Shown here: positions 43,043 to 52,129 of the stretch, one piece after another
Layout of the letters: each line of letters opens with the position of its first letter
How positions within the stretch are numbered: position 1 is the first letter of the stretch
Origin: Candidatus Zixiibacteriota bacterium
GTDB taxonomy: Bacteria > Zixibacteria > MSB-5A5 > GN15 > FEB-12
Assembly: GCA_022571985.1 (NCBI GenBank)
Contig: JACZWU010000001.1
Location: forward strand, 467,501 to 531,500
Direction of reading: 5' to 3'
Length of the DNA stretch: 64,000 nucleotides
The notes under the pieces: generated by a model
The model's input: the letters and a program-made list of their open reading frames with translations, nothing else
What the model was told of the DNA's origin: nothing
Database searches by the model: none
Position numbers and translations under genes: made by a program

Positions 43043-44041
43043 TTATAATATCTCAAGAGCTGCTGTCAGCATTATGTTAAAAAGCGCTAAGGGGAACAGA
43101 ACTTTCCAGCCAAAATCCATAAGCTGGTCATACCTGAAGCGCGGAAAAGTTGCCCTGAGCCAAATATAAAAAAACATAAAGGCTACAATCTTTATTAAGA
43201 ACCAAATAATTGGCGGTAGAAGCGGCCCGGCCCAGCCTCCGAAAAATAGCGTCACGGCCACAGCCGATACTGCCAACATGTTGGCGTATTCGCTGATAAA
43301 GAACATCGAAAAACGCATTGAAGAATATTCGGTGTGATAGCCGGCGACAAGTTCAGATTCGGCTTCGGCCAGATCAAACGGCGCCCGGTTTGTTTCGGCA
43401 ATCCCACAGACAATGTAAATCATAAATCCTAAGGGCTGCTTAAATATAAACCAGTTAAATAATGACCCTGATTGTAAAGATACTATTTCTGTCAATGAAA
43501 GAGTGTTGGACACTAATACCACACCTACAATCGAAAGACCATAGCCGACTTCGTATGATATCATTTGTGCCGATGAGCGGATGCCGCCTAGCAGCGAATA
43601 TTTTGAACCAGATGACCAGCCAGCCAATACCAGGCCGTACACGCCGAGCGATGTCACGGCAAAGATGAACAAGACCCCGATTGACAAATCTGAGATAACG
43701 CCCTCGGTGGCTGAAGGGAAAAGACCGAATAGATCAAATTCCGAACTAAAGGGAATTACTGCAAAGACCAGCATCGCCGGTATAAATGATACAATCGGCG
43801 CCAGGGCAAATGTAATTCGCTCAACTCTGTCGGGTACTAAGTCCTCTTTGAAAATCAATTTGAGCCCGTCCGCCAGAGGTTGAAGTAAGCCATATGGTCC
43901 GGCATAAGATGGTCCGACCCGGTGCTGTAAATAAGCCAGAATTTTTCGCTCCATATAGGTAGAGTAGGCACAGGCAGTCAAAAGTACAGCAAGAAGCAGG
44001 GCGATTTTTACAAAAGTTACTATGAAAAACTCAAGCGACAT
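43043..44041 (-). CDS. nuoH: NADH-quinone oxidoreductase subunit H
   Basis: 332 residues, about eight membrane spans. Signatures: YMERKILAYLQHRVGPSYAGPYGLLQPLADGLKL split around the quinone-gate region, GIAETNRAPFDLAEAESELVAGYHTEYS with the charged E-channel residues, and FLIKIVAFMFFYIWLRATFPR. It forms the quinone chamber floor with NuoB and NuoD. It lies 4 bp after nuoG. Confidence 0.97.
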   Translation of the reverse strand: MSLEFFIVTFVKIALLLAVLLTACAYSTYMERKILAYLQHRVGPSYAGPYGLLQPLADGLKLIFKEDLVPDRVERITFALAPIVSFIPAMLVFAVIPFSSEFDLFGLFPSATEGVISDLSIGVLFIFAVTSLGVYGLVLAGWSSGSKYSLLGGIRSSAQMISYEVGYGLSIVGVVLVSNTLSLTEIVSLQSGSLFNWFIFKQPLGFMIYIVCGIAETNRAPFDLAEAESELVAGYHTEYSSMRFSMFFISEYANMLAVSAVAVTLFFGGWAGPLLPPIIWFLIKIVAFMFFYIWLRATFPRFRYDQLMDFGWKVLFPLALFNIMLTAALEIL

Positions 44042-44045
44042 AAGC

Positions 44046-46604
44046 TTATTCTTCCACTCTCGTTAGTTTGACGCTGTCTACTCTTTTCTTTCTCATTAAA
44101 AGCGAAGTAGTCTGTGTCGAACTGAAATTTCTGGGGATAATAGCAACATCACTATTTAACACACGCGAAATTTTTGCCGGCACTACTATCTTCCCTACCG
44201 GAGATTCCACCCTCACAGGCTCACCGTCTGCTACTCCAATTTTTGCTGCCATACCTTTTGACAGTTCCACATAGGCAGAGTCCGAAAAATTCAGCAGCGA
44301 CGGTGATTTTTCGGTCAGATGTCCGCTGTGATGAGGATCATCGCAGATAAACAGAGGCACGGGATAATCGTCCCGGGAACTTTTCTTGTCGTAATCAATT
44401 TCAAGAAAATCATCCGGCCAGGGTAAAACAGAATTAAGGCTTAGCAGCTGCTCTATCTCTTCGTTTCTGCTCTGTTCATTTTCAAACAGCTTAACACCTG
44501 ACTGGCTGGCGATTAACTCCATTATTTCAAAGGCCGCTTTGGCTTCATACTTTGGTTTTATGGCCTGTTTTCCTGTTTGAACTTTTCCTTCGAGATTAAT
44601 GTAGTCACCGTCATATTCGGCCCAGCTGCAAAGAGGCAGGACAACATCGGCCAGTTCGGTGGTCTCTGTTTCAAACATATCGCAGGCTACCAGAAAATCC
44701 ACATGCTCAAGTCCTTCGGAGGCAAAGCCCCGGTCGGGATATAGTCTCATAGGGTTAGTGCCAACTGTTATGAAACCTTTGATTTCTTCTTTTTTCATCA
44801 GATTTATCATGGAGTCCGTATTACGCGGCTGGCAATCGGGATACTCTCCCCAGATCTTCTTAAGCTCAGCTTTGACAATTTCGTAGGGAGTTGCAGAAAG
44901 ACCCAGTTTCTGAGCTCCTTTGGAGTTAGCATATCGCGATAAAACGGCCAGCTGGCCTTTGTCCTGAACACCAAAGAGCTTGTTCAAATTCGACAAGGCT
45001 GCACAAATTTTATCTCTTTCTAAAGAGCGGGCTACAATTTCTCCAACTATAAACGTAATTTTTTTAGCACTGGAGATAGCTTCGGCCAGTTCTTTAAATT
45101 GCTCTTTGCCAAGGCCGGTCTGCTTTGTTAGTTCGCTCAAACTAAGCTTTGAAATTTTCGGTTTTAGCTTAGCAGCGGCCGATGAGTCTACCAGTTTCTT
45201 TTCTATCGCCGCCAGACAGATGCCGTTTATGACAAGTTCATCCGTCCCCGGGCTGTAAACCATTTCGGATTTGGCGATATCGGCCGTTTTGACCGCATAT
45301 GGGTTCACCGAATAGGCAGTTGCCTCAAAGAAATTAACGGCGCGGCGGATCTTCAGATATTCGTTATGGTGTTCACGTATCAGGTCAGTGCCAAATGTTA
45401 TTATCACATCAGATTTTTCGATATCAGCAATGGAAAAAGGCTGCGAGGCAGCTATCGTAAAAGGACTGTCGGTAACTGACGGCAGATAGCGGTAGTCACC
45501 CCTGAAATCAATATTGTTTGATTTGAAAATCGTCCTGAAGAGTTTGGAAAAACTATAGAGGCTGGCGTTATCGAGACTGGGACTAATCAGACCCCCAATG
45601 CAGACGCCGCCGCTCTGGTCTTTGATTTCACCCATATGTTTTTTTATAACCGCCAGCGCTTGATCCCAGCTGGCTTTAACCTGCTTACCGCCTTTTTTAA
45701 TCAACGGCGTTTTGAGACGACTTTCGGAATTTACTATCTGGTAACCATAACGGGTAATATCGCTCAGCCAGCCGTCATCGATAGCATCGTTGCATCTGGC
45801 AGTTACCCGATATACAAAATTTTTGTGGTCTTCTTTATAGAAGGTAATATTCGTACCCGAACCGGAAAAATTGCAGATTGATGGCACTGTCTTGGTCAGC
45901 CAGACACGAATTTTATAGCGCCAGTCAGAATTTGTCAGTGCCCCGACCGGACAAATTTCTACCAGGTTACCGGAGAAAGGATTGCTGACTTCGCCGCCGG
46001 GCGTGGCATTTATCTCGGTAAGGTCTCCCCTCTCAAAAGCACCAATATCGTATTCGCCAAAGGCTTCTTTGTTAGCCCTGACGCACTTGTAACATAAAAT
46101 GCAGCGATTTCTGTTGAGGACTATCTCCGGGCCAATCTTCAGATCATCAAAAGTATCGCGCTTCTCTTCTTCGATAAATCGCATTTTGTTAAAACCGAAA
46201 CGGGAATCGTCGTAACCGTGAGAAAAAGTCAAATCCTGCAAATCGCACTCGCCGCCTTTGTCGCAGGTGGGACAGTCGAGCGGATGGTTAATCAGCGTAA
46301 ACTCGATTACTGCTTTGCGCCCTTCTCTGACCTGCTGAGAGTTAGTGCTGACTACCATGCCGTCGGTGGCCGTAGTCGCGCATGATACCTGAAGCTTGGG
46401 CATCTTTTCAATTTCAACGTAGCACATACGGCAGGCACCGACAGGTTTCAATTTGTCATGATTGCAAAACGCCGGTATGACAATGCCGATTTGCCTGGCG
46501 GCATAAAATACGCTGGTACCTTTGGGGACAGTTATCTGCTGTCCGTCTATCGTACAGGTAATAGTAGCAACTGCCAATATTTTTTCTTTTACTGCTTCGG
46601 CCAT
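44046..46604 (-). CDS. nuoG: NADH-quinone oxidoreductase subunit G
   Basis: 852 residues. An N-terminal 2Fe-2S ferredoxin domain (PAFCNHDKLKPVGACRMCYVE), a [4Fe-4S] pair of motifs (CPTCDKGGECDLQ; NRNRCILCYKCVRA with CPVGALT), then a molybdopterin-oxidoreductase-like domain with no expected cofactor (VIITFGTDLIREHHNEYLKI, VVLPLCSWAEYDGDYINLEG). It accepts electrons from NuoF and passes them along the Fe-S chain. It starts one base after nuoF ends. Confidence 0.95.
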   Translation of the reverse strand: MAEAVKEKILAVATITCTIDGQQITVPKGTSVFYAARQIGIVIPAFCNHDKLKPVGACRMCYVEIEKMPKLQVSCATTATDGMVVSTNSQQVREGRKAVIEFTLINHPLDCPTCDKGGECDLQDLTFSHGYDDSRFGFNKMRFIEEEKRDTFDDLKIGPEIVLNRNRCILCYKCVRANKEAFGEYDIGAFERGDLTEINATPGGEVSNPFSGNLVEICPVGALTNSDWRYKIRVWLTKTVPSICNFSGSGTNITFYKEDHKNFVYRVTARCNDAIDDGWLSDITRYGYQIVNSESRLKTPLIKKGGKQVKASWDQALAVIKKHMGEIKDQSGGVCIGGLISPSLDNASLYSFSKLFRTIFKSNNIDFRGDYRYLPSVTDSPFTIAASQPFSIADIEKSDVIITFGTDLIREHHNEYLKIRRAVNFFEATAYSVNPYAVKTADIAKSEMVYSPGTDELVINGICLAAIEKKLVDSSAAAKLKPKISKLSLSELTKQTGLGKEQFKELAEAISSAKKITFIVGEIVARSLERDKICAALSNLNKLFGVQDKGQLAVLSRYANSKGAQKLGLSATPYEIVKAELKKIWGEYPDCQPRNTDSMINLMKKEEIKGFITVGTNPMRLYPDRGFASEGLEHVDFLVACDMFETETTELADVVLPLCSWAEYDGDYINLEGKVQTGKQAIKPKYEAKAAFEIMELIASQSGVKLFENEQSRNEEIEQLLSLNSVLPWPDDFLEIDYDKKSSRDDYPVPLFICDDPHHSGHLTEKSPSLLNFSDSAYVELSKGMAAKIGVADGEPVRVESPVGKIVVPAKISRVLNSDVAIIPRNFSSTQTTSLLMRKKRVDSVKLTRVEE

Positions 46605-47939
46605 TTAGAATCCAAAATTCTGATTTACCAGACATTTTTTATGTTCAATATGATACTGCCATTCGTCGCGCCAATGTTTCAAAGTCGATTGAATCGGCAT
46701 CACCGCCGCATCTCCCAGCGGGCAGATAGTACGGCCAAGGATATTACCGCAAATAGAATCAAGTTTTTCCAGATCATCCGGCCCACCCCGGCCATCTTCG
46801 ATTTTTTGAATAATTTGCTCCAGCCATCCCGTTCCCTCGCGGCAGGGAGTGCATTTACCGCAGGATTCATGACGGAAGAACTTTATAAGCTTCAAAATCG
46901 TCCAGACAATACAGGTATCTTCGTGGAGTACAATCACGCCACCGGAGCCAAGCATTGAACCTGCCTCTGTCAATGATTCGTAGTCAAGAGGAACATCAAC
47001 TTTATCAGGCGTCAGAAACGGTGTTGAAACTCCTCCCGGAATGACTGCTTTGAGTTTCTTGCCGTCCGAAATGCCGTTGCCATAGTTTGCATCATATATG
47101 AGCTTCTGCAGTGAAAAGCCCAGCTCAACTTCGTAGTTACCGGGACGATTAATGTGACCGGAAAGAGAAAATAATTTTGTGCCGGCAGATTTCTCAGTAC
47201 CCATAGAACGGTACCAGTCGGCGCCTCTGTTAATTATGTGTGGAACCGCCGCCAGACTTTCTACATTGTTAACGATAGTAGGACATTCCCAGAGCCCTTC
47301 GATGGCAGGAAACGGCGGACGAATCCGGGCCATCCCTTTTTCACCTTCGATAGAGTTGATAAGTCCGGTCTCTTCTCCGCACATGTAAGCCCCGGCGCCG
47401 GTGTGAACAATCATCTCCAGATCATAACCGCTGCCATAGATATTTTTCCCGAGATGACCTTTGGAGTAGGCCTCTTCCATTGCTTTTTCAATCCGTTCGA
47501 TACTATGGTGAAACTCGCCGCGGATGTAGCAGAACATCAGATGACAACCGATGGCATAGGCTCCGATAGCCATGCCCTCTATTACGACGTGAGGATCGCG
47601 CTCCATCAGCACTCTGTCTTTGCAGGTGCCGGGTTCTGATTCATCAGCGTTGCATAAAAGATAGCGCACTTTGGGAGAATCTTTAGGGACAAAACTCCAT
47701 TTCATACCGGTTGGAAAACCAGCGCCGCCGCGGCCGCGCAGTCCCGACTTTTTAACTTCTTCGATGACCTCTTCCGGTTTCATTTTGCCCAAAACGGTTT
47801 TCCAGGCAGCATAGCCGCCATGTTCCAGATAGCGCTTAAGCTGATATTGTTTTTCATCTTCGACGTACTCAAACAGGTGCAGCTTCTCGTGTCCGGCAAT
47901 CTCTTTGGCGTTAGTTACGACGGGTGAATAAAATGTCAT
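46605..47939 (-). CDS. nuoF: NADH-quinone oxidoreductase subunit F (NADH/FMN-binding)
   Basis: 444 residues. NADH and FMN site motifs GLRGRGGAGFPTGMKWSF and GAGAYMCGEETGLINSIEG, and the N3 cluster motif ESCGKCTPCREGTGWL near the C-terminus. It oxidises NADH, so this complex I uses NADH rather than only ferredoxin or F420. The start overlaps the nuoE stop by 4 bp. Confidence 0.97.
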   Translation of the reverse strand: MTFYSPVVTNAKEIAGHEKLHLFEYVEDEKQYQLKRYLEHGGYAAWKTVLGKMKPEEVIEEVKKSGLRGRGGAGFPTGMKWSFVPKDSPKVRYLLCNADESEPGTCKDRVLMERDPHVVIEGMAIGAYAIGCHLMFCYIRGEFHHSIERIEKAMEEAYSKGHLGKNIYGSGYDLEMIVHTGAGAYMCGEETGLINSIEGEKGMARIRPPFPAIEGLWECPTIVNNVESLAAVPHIINRGADWYRSMGTEKSAGTKLFSLSGHINRPGNYEVELGFSLQKLIYDANYGNGISDGKKLKAVIPGGVSTPFLTPDKVDVPLDYESLTEAGSMLGSGGVIVLHEDTCIVWTILKLIKFFRHESCGKCTPCREGTGWLEQIIQKIEDGRGGPDDLEKLDSICGNILGRTICPLGDAAVMPIQSTLKHWRDEWQYHIEHKKCLVNQNFGF

Positions 47940-48412
47940 TTTCCGTTTTTTAGACCTTCCAGTAATTCATCAAGTTTTTGGCGCGTCAGATTCTCATGAA
48001 AGTCATCATTTATTTGAATCATAGGTGCCGTACAGCAAGACCCCAGGCATTCAACCGAAATCAGGGTAAACAGGCCGTCGTCTGTAGTCTCGCCTCGTTT
48101 GATTGCCAGCTTTTCTTCAAGACGATCCACCATGGCATCGGCACCCAAAAGAGCACATGAGATATTATTGCAGACCTGAAGCAGGTATTTGCCTCTTGGT
48201 TTTTTGGGAAACATCGTATAAAACGAGGCGGCCTCGGCAATTTCCAGCTGCGGAACATTTATAATTTCAGAAATCTCTATATAAATTTCATTGTCAACAT
48301 AGCCCAGCTGTTTGTAAGCCAGCGTTAAAGCAGGCAAGATCATGCCTTTGGCTTTCGGATACTTCGAAAGTTTATCATTGATTTTCTTGACTGTTTTTTC
48401 AGACAGTATCAT
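47936..48412 (-). CDS. nuoE: NADH-quinone oxidoreductase subunit E (2Fe-2S)
   Basis: 158 residues, thioredoxin-like fold with the N1a cluster ligands in VCNNISCALLG and ECLGSCCTAP. The N-terminal helices (LPALTLAYKQLGYV, IAEAASFYTMF) are typical. It overlaps nuoD by 4 bp and nuoF by 4 bp, which indicates translational coupling. Confidence 0.96.
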   Translation of the reverse strand: MILSEKTVKKINDKLSKYPKAKGMILPALTLAYKQLGYVDNEIYIEISEIINVPQLEIAEAASFYTMFPKKPRGKYLLQVCNNISCALLGADAMVDRLEEKLAIKRGETTDDGLFTLISVECLGSCCTAPMIQINDDFHENLTRQKLDELLEGLKNGK

Positions 48413-49584
48413 CTGTCAACTTCTCCCAGTACGATATCAATCGAACCAATGGCACAGACGACATCTGCCAACAGTTTTCCTTCGGTCAGAACTGGCAGCG
48501 AGCCAAGATTAACGAATGATGGCGGCCGGACTCTCACTCTTCTCGGTATATTGGTGCCGTCACCAGTAATGTAAAAACCGAGTTCTCCTTTAGGTGATTC
48601 TATCGCCTGATAGACGCTGCCTACCGGAGCATCGAAACCATCGGTTATAATTTTGAAATGGAAAATCATTGATTCCATTTTATAGAGAACGTCTTCTTTG
48701 GGAGGCAGGACCACTCCCGGCACATGCGCCCGGTAGGGTCCCTCGGGCATACCGTCAATAGCCTGCTCGGCTATATTTAGCGACTGCCTCATTTCTTCCA
48801 TTCTGATTAAATATCTGTCATAGGCATCGCCGTTTTTACCTAACGGAACATCAAAGTCAAAATTTTCGTAACCGCTGTACGGATTCGCCTTACGGACATC
48901 GTAGTCAACACCCGAACCGCGCAGCATCGGACCACTCAGAGAATAGTTGATAGCTTCTTCGGCAGATATTACTGCTACACCTTTGGTACGCATTATGAAA
49001 ATCGGGTTCTCGGTTAAAAGCTTATCATAATCTTTCATTTTCTCCCGGATAGTCTTGATGATATTGCGCACTTTCTTTTCAAAGTCTGCCGGTAAATCAC
49101 TGGCCAATCCTCCGATTCGGATATAACTGGTCATCATCCGCTGGCCGCCACAGGCTTCATAAAGATCAATTATCAGCTCTCTCTCCCTGAAAGCGTACAT
49201 CAGCATCGACATAGCGCCCAGATCAATTGAGTGCGTCCCCAGCCAGACCAGATGCGAGGCAACCCTGGTAAGCTCCACCAGACAAACCCGTGCCCATTTC
49301 ACTTTTTCAGGAACTTCGATATCCATCAGCTTTTCAACCGCCAGACAGTAGCCAAGATTGTTAGACATCGGCGCCAGATAATCTATGCGGTCTGTTGCAG
49401 GAATTACTTTGTAATAAAGCATTGACTCCATCGTCTTTTCTATACCGGTATGCAGATAACCGATTATAGGCTCGGCAGTAACTACCCGCTCGCCATCAAG
49501 CTCTAATTTTACGCGCAGCACGCCATGAGTCGACGGATGCTGCGGACCCATATTGAGCGTGATTGTCTTTTTCTCAGCGCTCAT
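48409..49584 (-). CDS. nuoD: NADH-quinone oxidoreductase subunit D
   Basis: 391 residues, the 49-kDa-type quinone-binding subunit. Signatures: NMGPQHPSTHGVLR, GYLHTGIEKTME, RVASHLVWLGTHSIDLGAM, and the degenerate hydrogenase-like C-terminus RVRPPSFVNLGSLPVL...IGSIDIVLGEVDR. It lacks the Ni-binding cysteines as expected in complex I. The start lies 11 bp inside nuoC, so C and D are separate coupled genes and not a fusion. Confidence 0.97.
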   Translation of the reverse strand: MSAEKKTITLNMGPQHPSTHGVLRVKLELDGERVVTAEPIIGYLHTGIEKTMESMLYYKVIPATDRIDYLAPMSNNLGYCLAVEKLMDIEVPEKVKWARVCLVELTRVASHLVWLGTHSIDLGAMSMLMYAFRERELIIDLYEACGGQRMMTSYIRIGGLASDLPADFEKKVRNIIKTIREKMKDYDKLLTENPIFIMRTKGVAVISAEEAINYSLSGPMLRGSGVDYDVRKANPYSGYENFDFDVPLGKNGDAYDRYLIRMEEMRQSLNIAEQAIDGMPEGPYRAHVPGVVLPPKEDVLYKMESMIFHFKIITDGFDAPVGSVYQAIESPKGELGFYITGDGTNIPRRVRVRPPSFVNLGSLPVLTEGKLLADVVCAIGSIDIVLGEVDR

Positions 49585-50095
49585 TTCTCACCTCAGGCGG
49601 GTCATCTTTGTTCCATGAAAATACCGGCTGCTCCCAGGTCAAAGGAAAGTCTTTGCGCAATGGGTGGCCTTCGAGTTCATCGGGAGTAACAATCTTGGTC
49701 AGATTGGGGTGACCTTCAAATTTTATTCCAAACAGGTCAAAAACTTCGCGCTCCAGCCAGTTGGCGCCTTTCCATAAGCCGGTCAAAGTACCGACACTTA
49801 GGTTCTCGCCGTCAAGGCGAACTTTCAGAAAAAATCTGTATGAATGCTTATATGAATATAGATTGTAGACTACTTCGAAGCGCCCCTGCTTTTCCTGCTC
49901 ATGTCCCAGCCAGTCGACACAGGTAATGTCGGCCAGAAACTTGACTTCCAGATTCTCATCATTCAAAAGAGCTTCACATACGGACACGATGGCATCCGGC
50001 TTGACGACAAAAGACTGCTGATCACGAAACAGTTCTTGTTCCGTCAGTTGACCAGCGAACTTACTTTTTAGAAACTTAGAAAGTTCTGTTCTCAT
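49574..50095 (-). CDS. nuoC: NADH-quinone oxidoreductase subunit C
   Basis: 173 residues, the 30-kDa-type subunit. It has the family signature ANWLEREVFDLFGIKFEGHP and the end DELEGHPLRKDFPL. A connecting-arm scaffold between NuoB and NuoD. It overlaps nuoD by 11 bp; a 72-bp spacer with no evident feature separates it from nuoB. Confidence 0.96.
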   Translation of the reverse strand: MRTELSKFLKSKFAGQLTEQELFRDQQSFVVKPDAIVSVCEALLNDENLEVKFLADITCVDWLGHEQEKQGRFEVVYNLYSYKHSYRFFLKVRLDGENLSVGTLTGLWKGANWLEREVFDLFGIKFEGHPNLTKIVTPDELEGHPLRKDFPLTWEQPVFSWNKDDPPEVRNER

Positions 50096-50167
50096 CAGTT
50101 AACGCTTGTTCCTAATTTCACAATCCTTGGCAAAACTTTCCTCTTACTATAAGACGTCATAGTTTAA

Positions 50168-50671
50168 CTAAACGACCTTACGTCCCCACTCTTCATGAAC
50201 TTTTTTCAGGGAATCTTTTTCTACTATTTCCTGCAGTTTCAAAATGCCGTCCATCAGCTGCTCTGGTCTTGGAGGACAGCCCGGAACATATATATCCACC
50301 GGAATGATTCTGTCCACACCCTGCAGAATGGCGTAATTATTGAACACCCCGCCGCATGAGGCGCAGGCTCCCATCGAAATAACCCATTTAGGGTTCGGCA
50401 TTTGCTCGTACAAAGTTTTTATTACCGGCACCATTTTCATAGAAACGCGTCCGGCAACTATCATAAGGTCAGCCTGCCGGGGTGATGCCCGCATTACTTC
50501 CATGCCGTAACGGGCCAGATCAAAGTGAGCCGCGAAAGTGGAAATCATTTCAATTGCACAGCAGGCCAGACCAAATCCCAGCGGCCACATTGACCGCTTT
50601 CTGGCCCAGTTGACCATCTTGTCCAGCGACGTCAATATGATAGAGTCAGGAATTTTTTCTTCTAGTCCCAT
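50168..50671 (-). CDS. nuoB: NADH-quinone oxidoreductase subunit B (N2 cluster)
   Basis: 167 residues. It carries the N2 [4Fe-4S] ligands: the tandem Cys37-Cys38 in GLACCAIEM, the Cys in [14 protein letters not shown] and the Cys in [11 protein letters not shown]2 is the last cluster before quinone. The start lies 10 bp inside nuoA. Confidence 0.97.
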   Translation of the reverse strand: MGLEEKIPDSIILTSLDKMVNWARKRSMWPLGFGLACCAIEMISTFAAHFDLARYGMEVMRASPRQADLMIVAGRVSMKMVPVIKTLYEQMPNPKWVISMGACASCGGVFNNYAILQGVDRIIPVDIYVPGCPPRPEQLMDGILKLQEIVEKDSLKKVHEEWGRKVV

Positions 50672-51018
50672 TTTAGGGCGCCCCTTCCGAGAATATAAAA
50701 ATAACCAACCAAAAGAATTCCAATAAATACGAGCATTTCTATAAAACCAAACAGGCCTAATTGCTTGGAGATTACTGCCCAGGGATATAGAAAGATGACC
50801 TCGATATCAAAAAGAATAAAAAGGATAGCAACCATGTAGAATTTTACAGGAAACGGCTCACGGGTTGACCCTTCCGGATCAATCCCGCACTCATAGGGCT
50901 GTCCTTTTTTGCCTAATCTTGTCCTTCTGCCAATAAACAGAGACAAGGATACCAGCACCCCGGCCAGAACGGCGGAGACTACAAAAAGCAGCAGTATCGG
51001 AAATAACTGTTCAAACAT
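50662..51018 (-). CDS. nuoA: NADH-quinone oxidoreductase subunit A
   Basis: 118 residues with three membrane spans and the family signature [41 protein letters not shown], given here as contiguous parts [26 protein letters not shown] and EVIFLYPWA. It is the first gene of the complex I operon, with a promoter at 51042-51070. The predicted leader is short (about 17 bases) and has no Shine-Dalgarno. Confidence 0.96.
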   Translation of the reverse strand: MFEQLFPILLLFVVSAVLAGVLVSLSLFIGRRTRLGKKGQPYECGIDPEGSTREPFPVKFYMVAILFILFDIEVIFLYPWAVISKQLGLFGFIEMLVFIGILLVGYFYILGRGALKWD

Positions 51019-51041
51019 AATTACAATTTTATAAGGCCATC

Positions 51042-51070
51042 ACAGTAGCCCGACCGGGTTTCAAAGTCAA
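51042..51070 (-). promoter_or_regulatory. Promoter of the nuo operon
   Basis: On the minus strand, TTGACT (51070-51065), 17 bases, TACTGT (51047-51042). It sits in the only spacer (190 bp) between nuoA and the upstream directon. Transcription would begin near 51035. The rest of the spacer is A/T-rich with imperfect direct repeats of TCCTAATT at 51178 and 51199, and no other feature is seen. Confidence 0.6.
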
Positions 51071-51208
51071 GGTTTTTCACCTGTTCTCAAGCTACAAGCC
51101 AAATCCCATATTATATATAACAATTATCGGTACTTTACGTTTCAACTACGGCAATAAACTTGACTTTTTACCTAGTATCCTAATTAGTGGATTAATAGTC
51201 CTAATTTG

Positions 51209-51715
51209 TTAAAAGGAAAATGGCTTATTAGTACAAATGGAATCAAACACTTTTCTAGCGTCTCTGACATCGCCTAAAGTCAAATATATGAAAAATGCCC
51301 AAACCGCCAACAGCAGTGCAACTCCTTCTCCCAAATCTTCATTCCATTCACCTGTGAAAATTAGCCAAATACTCGAAACTGTTATGAATGAAAAAACAGA
51401 AAAGACGAACAGTCCAATTAGAGAAGGTCGAATCCAAAGAATTATCTTGGCTTTGCCGCCGCTTTCAACCACCCTGCCTTGGTAAATTGTTTTACCATAT
51501 TTATATGTTCTTATTTCGTATGGATACAAAAACAATCGAAATGACTTCTTTATAAGGCTTACTTTACCGCCGAACTTGATCTTTTTCTTAGCCTCATCCT
51601 TGAGATCGCTAGAGAAAGAAATTGGATCGATGGTTGTATCTGTAATTTCAGCTAGTTTATTAATTATTTGATCAGGTAATGTCGTCGTTTCTAATGTGAT
51701 ACGCCAAGGAATCAA
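51209..51715 (-). CDS. Hypothetical two-span membrane protein
   Basis: 168 residues, not recognised. The N-terminal 85 residues are soluble, with a small beta segment (RLFLYPYEIRTYKYGKTIYQGRVV). Two membrane spans follow (about 93-116, PSLIGLFVFSVFSFITVSSIWL, and about 128-147, GVALLLAVWAFFIYLTLG), and a short tail ends FDSICTNKPFSF. It starts 3 bp after the previous hypothetical gene and is the last gene of the directon before the nuo promoter. Composition is A/T-richer than its neighbours. Confidence 0.65.
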   Translation of the reverse strand: MIPWRITLETTTLPDQIINKLAEITDTTIDPISFSSDLKDEAKKKIKFGGKVSLIKKSFRLFLYPYEIRTYKYGKTIYQGRVVESGGKAKIILWIRPSLIGLFVFSVFSFITVSSIWLIFTGEWNEDLGEGVALLLAVWAFFIYLTLGDVRDARKVFDSICTNKPFSF

Positions 51716-51718
51716 AAT

Positions 51719-52114
51719 CTAAGCTTCTACAATCACTGAAAGGTCTTGAAACAATTCGCAGTTTGCCGATAATTGCCGTAGGTCATCGCTGTCAAATTTC
51801 CCATATGCTCTTGATGTCCCGCCAAATTTAATCAGGTTTTCATCCGAGACAAAAGTCATGATACCACCACCCATAATTTCGACATCTTTATCAGGAATAT
51901 TAACCAAATCCGGTTTCTTGACCCAAACTGACGCTAATCCCAGATGGTCAGACAGTCCTTCAACTAAGTGGGCGTGATAGCGATATTTGTCAATGGGCCC
52001 AAAAACAAGCCAGGTAGTCTTCTGATTTCTGACCAGCACAAACTTGCAGGCAGTATCCCCTTCAGGCAGGCTCTGCCTTGATTCTCCAAAAAAGCTGCAA
52101 ACTTGATATTTCAT
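51719..52114 (-). CDS. Hypothetical cytoplasmic protein
   Basis: 131 residues, not recognised. There is no signal peptide or membrane span. Notable strings: TTWLVFGPIDKYRYHAHLVEG, EIMGGGIMTFVSDENLIKFGG and SRAYGKFDSDDLRQL; the IKFGGTSRAYGKFD segment recalls small proteins of phage and mobile-element origin, but this is impression only. It sits 15 bp after the PHP-domain gene and 3 bp before the two-span membrane protein, so the pair likely belongs to the same transcript. Confidence 0.6.
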   Translation of the reverse strand: MKYQVCSFFGESRQSLPEGDTACKFVLVRNQKTTWLVFGPIDKYRYHAHLVEGLSDHLGLASVWVKKPDLVNIPDKDVEIMGGGIMTFVSDENLIKFGGTSRAYGKFDSDDLRQLSANCELFQDLSVIVEA

Positions 52115-52129
52115 TCAAAATAGTCCGTC

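Noticed and set aside
51170-51208. Imperfect TCCTAATT repeats downstream of the last directon gene considered as an attachment site.
   Set aside because: Very short, A/T-rich, no integrase or tRNA nearby.
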